A stretch of DNA of 64,000 nucleotides from positions 2,775,275 through 2,839,274 of the forward strand of contig JAJEKV010000020.1 in assembly GCA_021234155.1 (NCBI GenBank), in the 5' to 3' direction. This DNA is from Isoetes taiwanensis (lineage: Eukaryota > Streptophyta > Lycopodiopsida > Isoetales > Isoetaceae). Every line of letters starts with the position of its first letter. The first letter of the stretch is position 1. This document shows, piece after piece, positions 56,481-64,000 of this stretch. The position numbers and the translations under genes are program-made. Under the pieces are notes generated by a model. It did no database searches. It was not told where the DNA came from and worked only from the letters and a program-made list of their open reading frames with translations.

Positions 56481-57122
56481 AGGGCAAGGACATTTTTATT
56501 TACAGGCAAAAGTCAGGGTTTCTGAAGAACGGGATGATTCGGCCACGACGAACGAATAAGAAAAAATCTAGCAAGGAAGCTAGGCACTATAATAACAGAG
56601 TAGGGCTTTTGGTACTTGAAAAAGAAGCTCTCAACCTCTCAATATTAGGTCGCAATTTCGGCTGAGTAATCTTAAGTTTGGAGCAGATGGTGATGCGACA
56701 ATTGCAGTAGCAGAGGGGACCAACGACTTTGCAACTAGAATCTGTGTCTATGTCAGTGGAGGCCGACTATGTCCCTGAGAACTTTGTAGGTTTATCCAAA
56801 AATCCATTCACATTGGAATCTGGTGAAAGAGGTGGAATCAATGAAAGAGATAGAGTGGTGCAAAAATCTAGTGGAAGCAGGGAAATAGTGTTGAAAAAAT
56901 CTTAAAATCCAAATTTCCTAAATGGATTAAGAAAGAGTTACCAAATGATCTCAAAGCAATAGAGTGGAAGAACTTTGCGATCTCTTTTAGGAAATTTGAC
57001 TGCTAATTTAGAGCAACTACTGCAGACATTTAGTATTTAATTTGATCAAGGTATCTTGAAAGTCACTATGATTAATCACTCTAGGCACATCATGAATATG
57101 GAGAACCTCATCTTTAGAGCCA

Positions 57123-57590
57123 TTGCGGGATTCTTCACTGGAGGATTTTTGGATTATAAAAAGCTACAGTAGACGTCTTGACATGCTTAAATTGCCTCAA
57201 TTTCAATCGCTCAAGGCGGTAGAGAAAAACTTCTTTTTAATTCTATCTGATAATGAGCAGGCTGTAGAGAAATTAATCTCATGTGGCGTTGATCTTTTTG
57301 CTGATGAGTTCGTGTTGTATCAATATTACACTCCGGGCTTCATGCCGGATAAATTACCAGCCATTAAACTCCCCTATTGGTTGGAGATTGAACATCTTCC
57401 ACCCAATATCTTGGATCCAGAATTTCTTATAGCTATAGCGAAGAACCTAGGGACATACATTACACACTTCGTAGCAAAAGACTCAAGGATTTGCATAGGC
57501 ATTATGGCAAAGGAGGACATCCTTCAGTTCACTACTGCACAAAGTGGTATGTATTCATATTTAACAAAATTTAAACTTATTCAAATCTAA
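57123..57590 (+). pseudogene. LINE ORF1 fragment, DUF4283-like
   Basis: 155 codons. The pattern SDNEQAVEKLISCGVD, LYQYYTPGFMPDKLPAIKLP, YWLEIEHLPPNILDPEFLIA, IAKNLGTYI fits DUF4283, the RNA-binding N-terminal domain of plant LINE ORF1 proteins. The last residues (MYSYLTKFKLIQI) come from the inserted TIR element, not from the LINE. Confidence 0.75.
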
Positions 57591-58349
57591 TAGATATATA
57601 CTTCAAGGATGTCATAATAAGATCAACAATATTTTTAACTCTTATTGATTTTAATCATTTGTTTTATTTATCTTTAGATCAAAAGTATGAAGGTTACCAA
57701 AGTATAAAATTGCTTTTTAAATTAATTTTCACTATTTATTTAGAATTATCTAAAATAAATGCTATATAGTTGAAATGTTATTTTTTCAGAATAAGTAAAG
57801 AAAGTTTTAGATTTGGAATTAATTAAATGATTATGTTTATCTGTAAATACATTGAATAATTTATTATTGATTAAGTTTCAATATATTTTGTTTCAAAAAT
57901 AATAAATTATTCAATAGTTATTACAAAATATTAACTTAATAATTTAATTGATTTCGACCTAAAAACTTTCTTAAACGTGTTTTTAAAAGTATAAAAGTTT
58001 GTAAATTGAGAAATTTTTCATAATAGTTTTAAGTCAATAGTTTATCGAACCATCGGATTTCATTTGCAAATTATCGGGATTGCCAACTTTTAAATTTGTG
58101 AAATCACTCAAAATTAAAATTTTATATTCTGGAAATGTCTAATTTTAAATAAGTTCAACTAAAAATTGTCTGAAAAGTAATTTTCAATTTTTATAATCAT
58201 TAAGGCCTTAATTTAAAGATAAACTTATATAATTAAAACTCATAAAAATTATAACAATTAAGAAGAATTAAATAATATATATATTCTTATAATGGAGTCC
58301 TTGAAGTGCTATCTATTAAATCTGAATAAGTCTAAGTTTTGTTGAATAT
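57557..58349 (-). mobile_element. TIR (MITE-like) element, copy 3, complete
   Basis: 793 bp with ~65-bp terminal inverted repeats. The left end ATATTTAACAAAATTTAAAC runs on to ACTTCAAGGATGTCATAATA. The right end in reverse complement reads ATATTCAACAAAACTTAGAC and runs on to ACTTCAAGGACTCCATTATA. AT-rich, non-coding. It interrupts LINE ORF1. It is the only copy with both ends, and so defines the family. Confidence 0.85.
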
Positions 58350-60759
58350 GTCATTTATTCAAACTAAAACTTATTAACAGGTGGGAGATTGGACGAATGT
58401 TTCCTAACATGGATGTAAAAGGCTTAGATAATTTCTTTGTGAGAAGAATATAATAGAATAGAAATCATGAGGCGGAGATATGGGACTATGACAAATCAAC
58501 AACTGGGGCAACATAACACGTCTATTCTAATAGGAAAGATGTACAAGAAGCATCCTTTATCATCAATCAAAAGGATCACGATATGGATAAAAGGCAAAAC
58601 GAATCTGTTTCCCAAGTGGTGGATCTGGCGAGGAGAGAGGTAGATCAAGGAGGTTGGGCTCTAGTACAACACAATAGTTAGAATTAAAAATCAGATGAGG
58701 GAAAAGGGTATGTTCTCGACCGATGGTTCTAAAGAACTTACAATTCATATGCAGTGTAATGCAGAACAAGTGGTAGGAAGGAATAAAGAATAGGCACAGG
58801 TTGAAAGTATGATCGTTGATCAGTACGGAGAGAATGGAGGTTTCCCTTCGCATATTAATAAATGGGCAGATCTTCACATGGAGGAGGTCGCAAATAACAA
58901 AAATGAAAATGCAACAAATAAAAAGAGAACCGTGGAAGAAGAAGGAGAAATTTATTATAGAGGTACATCTCCTAAGCAACTCAACACGTTCTTGAATGGA
59001 ACATAAAATCTGTGGGCTGAAGTCCTTGGAAGCTAAGGGCAGTAGACTTTTGTTAGCATTGAAAAAAATTAGTCCAGACATGATTTGTGTCTAGGAACAT
59101 AAGTGTAGAGAAGAAGAAATAGCAGTATTGCCTAATATAAGGGAAAGATTATGTTGGCACAACATGATCTAGTAGGACAATCATTGCTTAGAGAAATCAA
59201 GAGAAAATAGCTGAAAATTATGTCTAATTATTCTAATCATTTTGGGAGGTATTCTCATGGGGATTGATAAATATCTATTATTGTTCTAAACGAGGTGCGC
59301 CTGGACTACTTCGATCATTGGATCCGTCCATTGTACGCTCCACATCGTATGTTAGAGCCTTTGGGCATCTTTTGCTTCGATTATAGTCATTTATGATTGG
59401 GGATGACTATGATTTTGAAAAAGGGAATGCTCTTGTTGTGGTTAAAAAATTTGTTAAGTATTGGGGTTAGAAGGTGGTGGCTAAAGAGCGAGCCATGTTG
59501 GATTCTCTATATGCGGAACTGAGTGAACTTAGAAGAAATGTTATTAGGACAGGTGAAAAAGAAAGGCCAATTTTAGAGGAAATTAAGAGGCTAGAACTGG
59601 TCAAAGTTTAGCAAGGTAAGATTAAAACAAGATTGACTTGGATCAAGGAGGGAGATAGATGCACTGGTTTTCCCTTTAGGGCTGCAAAAGAAGAAGAAAC
59701 TCTCAACTAAATTAACTTCACTACAGTTGGAGGATGGATCCATTATTCGCGACGCACAACAATTGAAGGAAGTCACTTTTCACCACTTATTTTTTTTTCA
59801 AGAGGAAGGATATAAAGTTTTAGGAATGCTTTGAGAAGTTGGTCCTTTCAAAGGTGGCACCTAAAGTATCCCCAACACAAACGGGACAACTCAGCAACCG
59901 CTATCAATTGAAAATATGCAGGAAGCAACCTTCTCATTGGCAAAAAACAAGTGCCTGGATATAGATGGAATCTTGGTAGATTTTTTTCACTAATATTAGG
60001 ACTCAATAACACCTTTCGTTTATAGTGCTTAGGACTTTTTGGAGGCAGATGAGTTGGATTGTAAACTAAACATTGGATGTATCATACTAATTCCAAAGGT
60101 GAAGAGGCCAAAGACTACGAGCGACTGGAGAGCAATCATTCTGTTGTCATTCTTCTATAAAATCATTGCGAGGGATTATGCAGAAAAAGTAAAACCCATC
60201 TTAATGGATTTATATCTAATGTTCAGTCGGGATTCATTCCAGATAGAAGCATTCTTATAATGTTGCAACTAATTTTGAACCTTTATTAGGCAAGGAGGAC
60301 ATGCCAAAAGTTTTTATATCTAAAACTTGAATTATATGGTAGTGTAAGCTGGTCATATTTGGAAAAGATGCTGCTTGTTTTTTGATGTGGCTAAGAATTT
60401 GCCCACATTGTTATGAAACTACTAAAGTCGTCTCATGTGTCTGTGGTAGTTTTTGATGAGACATCCTCTATCTTTAACATAAGCAGGAGTATTAGATGGG
60501 TTCCCAACTGCACCATTTCTTTTTGATATTGTAGCAGAAGGACTATCACAATTGCTTTTAGCAACAGTCTAAGATAGGGTTGGAAGATTGCAGAAGGTCG
60601 ATGGCTCACAACAAATATGTGGACGATACATTTTTGCTTCTAGAAGCTTCAGAAGATAACCTCCTTAACGCTAAACAGTTGCTCGACTCGTACTCTATAG
60701 CTTCAAGCTGTTTCCTTAACTAGAGCAAATGTGCAGCAATTTGGTGTTGGCATGGCTCT

Positions 60760-61389
60760 TGTTTTGTAGAGTTCAGTCGGGTACGAATCGTGTGTCACCA
60801 CGATTCTCCAGCCGCCCATGGAACCACTAGACCTCGAGAAGAGGAGATGCAACCCTTTTACCTCATTGGATTGGGGAGATGCAACCCGAAGTAGACTCGA
60901 TGGATGATACCATGAGACTATGTATCCGGCATGTTATAGTCACGCCAAAGCCCGATGTAGCCCATCTGCAAAGTATGCACAGGAGGGGTGGACGGAGTGG
61001 TCAATCCTAGCCATTGTCTATAGCCGGCCCCGCCAATATGATACCTCGGTCTGCTCTATCTTGTGGCCCAGCTATCAGTCTACTTACCTTACGAGTCGGA
61101 GCCTGGGTAGGATCTCATATGTTTTACGGCATGTTGATATCTTTGGCGTATCTATGGATGTACGGATGTGCTACCTTCTCGGGATAGTTGGATGTATAGT
61201 TATTGCTAGTCTTGATGTTATGTTATGCTTCCGCTATTATAGGAGCCCATAGGGGAAGGGTGCGCAAGGCACCTTCATGTCCCCTTCCCGCACCAGAGAT
61301 ATCTTGGGTGCGGGATAGACGGAGAGCTGGATGGGGGATTTCCCACGAGATGTACGATGGGCGTCGTATATTTACTGGGGAGCATCACA
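60760..61389 (+). mobile_element. Long terminal repeat
   Basis: About 630 bp from a possible TG at 60,760 to CA at 61,389, followed after one base by a tRNA primer site. A diverged relative lies at 31,450-31,929. The exact start is uncertain. It cut the LINE RT, so it is younger. No matching 3' LTR lies in the window. Confidence 0.7.
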
Positions 61390-61390
61390 A

Positions 61391-61402
61391 TGGTATCAGA
61401 GC
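61391..61402 (+). other. Primer-binding site (initiator tRNA-Met)
   Basis: TGGTATCAGAGC is the common plant LTR-retrotransposon primer site, complementary to the 3' end of initiator tRNA-Met, placed one base after the LTR. Confidence 0.85.
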
Positions 61403-62260
61403 AATGTTCTTGGTTGACCGAGAGCTAGCACTGACCATACCCCTGACTAAGTAGAGTAACTGGCCTAGTAGAGTGTAGAATGGAAAATTCCAGCATTGAA
61501 CTTCGAAATTGGGGGAATTAAGTCGTACTTAATTAAAGTGGGACTCATTCCATTCCCATTTTTTTTCGGAACTCTGTTATTTTACACAAGAAGGAGCACC
61601 CCGACCCGAAAACTGTCCTTAATTCGAATTTTTGACTGTTACTGTGCATCCAAGCTTTCTCTCAGTTTTTGTCGGATAACCAGTCGAGTCCCTGTTTTGG
61701 GGCTTATTTGTCATCCAAAATAAGAGTTTTTCGCGTGAGGGTGAATTCCTTTACCATGATATTTTGGCTCTATTTTCTTAGGTGGGTAGACAAGAGATCA
61801 CAAATTCCAACAAAAAATAAGCAAATTGTTTACTTAATTACCAAAAAAATACTAGTTTTGAGATACCTTATATTTATAAATGGGCTCATTACAATATATA
61901 TTACAGTGGGTGAAGCGACCATAGTGGTCTATTATCACAATGATTACACCCTCTTCACACATGAACCACCTAGTGCAAACGGCGCGTGGAGCTATGTCCA
62001 AGTCACGGAGCAACTTACAGACGATAGAAATTTGTATGAAGAGTTCCTTCATAGGCCACGTGCTTGTATGTCCAACTGATGTCACCACCCTCTTCTCGGC
62101 ATCTTTCTTCAATGAACTGGTCTTTTCATTGCTCCCAAGCATGTACTATCTGGTCGAGATAAGGACTGCAAAAGACAAAATCAAGTTAGTCAAGTGATGC
62201 TACAGGCAAAAAAAATTAAAATAAAACACAGTTCTTAGGGCCATTTTTGGAAAATACAGG
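61403..62260. other. Retrotransposon leader or unassigned DNA
   Basis: No gag or pol motif recognised. The ORFs of 136 and 85 codons lack family signatures. It probably begins as the untranslated leader of the LTR element and then becomes unassigned. Confidence 0.4.
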
Positions 62261-62267
62261 CCTGAGA

Positions 62268-62765
62268 GCCTTTCTCGACTCGCGAGTCGAGAAAGGCAGC
62301 TCAAAGCGAAAAACGCAGGTTTTAGGGGTCAGAAGGCCTTTCTCGACTCGCGAGTCGAGAAAGGCGCCAAAAAGCTTAAAAACGCAGTTTTAGGATTGAA
62401 GGCCTTTCTCGACTCGCGAGTCGAGAAAGGCAGTTCAAAGCCAGAAACACAGGTTTTAGGGATCAGAAGGCTTCAAGGCCTTTCTCGACTCGTGAGTCGA
62501 GAAAGGCAGTTCAAAGCCAGAAACACAGGTTTTAGGGGTCAGAAGGCCTTTCTCGACTCGCGAAGTCGAAAAGGCGCTCAAAGCCGTAAACGCAGTTTTA
62601 GAGGTCGAGAAGGCCTTTCGACTTCACGCGAGTTGAGAAAGGCAGTTCAAAACGAAAAATGCAAGTTTGAGGGCCTTTCTCGACTCGCGAGTCGAAAAAG
62701 GCAGCTCAGAGTAAAAAAAAGGGCAATTTCAAAGCTCAGAGTCCGAGAAGGTCGAAAATGAATAA
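62268..62765. repeat. Array of seven 30-bp palindromes
   Basis: The unit GCCTTTCTCGACTCG joined to its own reverse complement CGAGTCGAGAAAGGC starts at 62,268, 62,336, 62,402, 62,478, 62,546, 62,613 and 62,673. The first three are perfect, the fourth has one change, and the others have small indels or changes. Spacers of about 35-45 bp are also alike (AAAGC...AAACGCAG.TTTTAG). The period is 60-76 bp. Each palindrome could form a cruciform or hairpin with a 15-bp stem. No gene is associated. Confidence 0.92.
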
Positions 62766-64000
62766 CCTTCAAACATCCTATGTATTTTCTATGAAAAAAT
62801 ACCCTCCCCATAAATTTCCTACGTATTTTCCATAAAAAATAGACCCTCCCCATGTATTATCTAATGGACAGATATCCAATGGACCCTCCCCCTTTCTAAT
62901 GAACCATACCATATAGCTATATGAAGAGGGGACCATTGGGCTCATATTTAGCTATGTAAAGAGTAATGCCTAATGCATATGTAAATAGCAACATATGCAC
63001 CTATAATGCACATTATAACCTACGAGAGCCTATTAGACCTACATTAAATCTATTAATATGCATTAGACCTATATATTAATATGTTTTGTGTCTTGAACCT
63101 TCAAAATGGGTTAAACAAGGTGTAAATTATATCATGATCTTCGCAAAGTTAAATTTTTACCTTACAATAAGAATATATGCCTAGAAAACGTGCACCATGG
63201 CAACGTAATGTTTAACGTGTGAACATAGTAGCACACACATGAACCTTAGGCACATTTTCTACTACTATACACTATAATGGTAAAAAATCATAGGTCTAAT
63301 TTTAAGGGTTTATGTGGAACGCGTGAACATATAGCATACTTATAAAAAGAGAAATTAGAATGTATAAACAAATATGTCAAATTATAATGCCATATTAATA
63401 TTTAATATTTAATAATCGTTTTTAATATTTAATAATTGTTCTTTCAACGTCGTTTTCATACACTGCTTTTTTTTTCTCTACCCCGCCTTTTTTTCCCGCC
63501 CATGCTTGAAATTTGAACTTTGGTACATACCTTGGGAACTGTTCTTTTGGGTCGCCCTGCTTCCAGAGTGCTGCAGCTTCAATACGTCAGTGCAATTCTC
63601 CAGAGCTGAGCTTGAATCATTCGACACCTTGAAACACAGGCGGAAGCCGGAATTTACAGAACGGCCTGCTTCACAGATGCTTGGCAGGTGACGAACTCAC
63701 CCGAATCTGCAGCTTGGCCTGCTTGAAGACAAGGCATGAAGTCGCAGAGATATGCATTTGGTCGCAGAGATATGCATGGGTGAAATCGAGCATTTCCATG
63801 CTCCTCTGCATCTTCCTCTTCCTGCTCCTTAGCACTGCAGAAAAGCCGAGTCTGCTCCATCTTCTATGGAAAGAAGGGAAATCTATACACCGTCATATTT
63901 GAGCCCATCAAAGCATTGAAATAAATGCCTATTAACTCGAATACCGCAGAAACTTTCAAGAAAATCGTGGAAAGCCCCATGCTCAGTAATGACATTGGAA
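62766..64000. other. Unassigned right flank
   Basis: AT-rich to about 63,480, with repeated ACCCTCCCC phrases (62,801, 62,843, 62,883). From 63,500 the composition is gene-like, but the ORFs (61 to 73 codons) are short. One reading, MLLCIFLFLLLSTAEKPS at 63,798, resembles a signal peptide and might be a first exon running out of the window. A 21-bp direct repeat GTCGCAGAGATATGCAT lies at 63,739 and 63,760. Confidence 0.35.

Larger units (their letters stand above)
56480..60759 (+). mobile_element. Decayed LINE, nearly full length, interrupted
   Basis: In order: a DUF4283-like ORF1 (57,123-57,555), a TIR element insertion (57,557-58,349), an endonuclease region with PDMIC and EHKCREEEIAVLP readable near 59,060-59,140, linker with TWIKEGDR near 59,635, RT fingers (IGCIILIPKVKRP near 60,076), a palm segment like LDFEKAYDRVSW (60,330) and catalytic YVDDT at 60,616. 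Many stops and frameshifts. The RT is cut off by an LTR at about 60,760. A different and older family than the 45-49 kb LINE. Confidence 0.8.

Noticed and set aside
57123-57590. Host gene of 155 codons
   Set aside because: The sequence fits the DUF4283 domain of LINE ORF1 and its end comes from an inserted TIR element.
62268-62765. CRISPR-like array
   Set aside because: Regular palindromes with spacers look like CRISPR, but spacers are repeats of one another, there are no cas genes, and the window is eukaryotic.

Overview
The window reads as nuclear DNA of a land plant with a large, repeat-rich genome. A homosporous fern is the most likely source. Supporting this are an intronless PLS-type PPR gene of about 13 tandem P-L-S triplets, a plant purine permease, decayed copies of plant transketolase and CLASP, plant-type LINEs (DUF4283 ORF1, endonuclease, RT, zf-RVT), an initiator-tRNA primer site, and very low gene density. 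The lineage is inferred from style and no marker proves it.

Layout. 1-0.85 kb is unassigned. 0.98-11.6 kb is a tandem array of ten copies of a ~1.1 kb GC-rich satellite. It has an odd internal segment at 7.1-8.6 kb and a diverged relic copy at 11.8-12.4 kb. 12.4-19.9 kb looks like a large DNA transposon of CACTA (En/Spm) type: GACGTCGC-rich subterminal repeats, a pyrimidine-rich tract, a spliced gene for a degenerate protein kinase (pseudokinase), a decayed multi-exon transposon-type gene and a CACAACAAG-type right end. 20.0-22.5 kb holds a transketolase pseudogene with remnants of introns, followed by a Helitron 3' end inserted in a TIR element. 22.5-25.3 kb is stacked small TIR elements. 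26.3-26.5 kb is a CLASP pseudogene fragment. 28.3-29.4 kb is an intact purine permease gene (minus strand).

31.0-36.8 kb holds LINE 3' ends and an LTR relic. 40.1-44.4 kb is the intact PPR gene (minus strand). 45.0-49.4 kb is a LINE carrying an internal ~1.55 kb tandem duplication and ending in poly(A). 50.3-53.3 kb is a ~3.0 kb TIR element holding a heat-shock-element-like minisatellite, a tRNA-like SINE head and a small ORF with a signal peptide. 53.9-55.3 kb is a LINE 3' half (minus strand). 56.5-60.8 kb is a decayed LINE broken by a TIR element and truncated by an LTR at 60.8-61.4 kb with a TGGTATCAGAGC primer site. 62.3-62.8 kb is an array of seven 30-bp palindromes.

Only two genes look intact and host-like: the purine permease and the PPR protein. 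The pseudokinase gene is open over a long exon but sits inside transposon-like sequence. Nothing suggests an operon or a joint pathway; the architecture is nested transposons around sparse genes.
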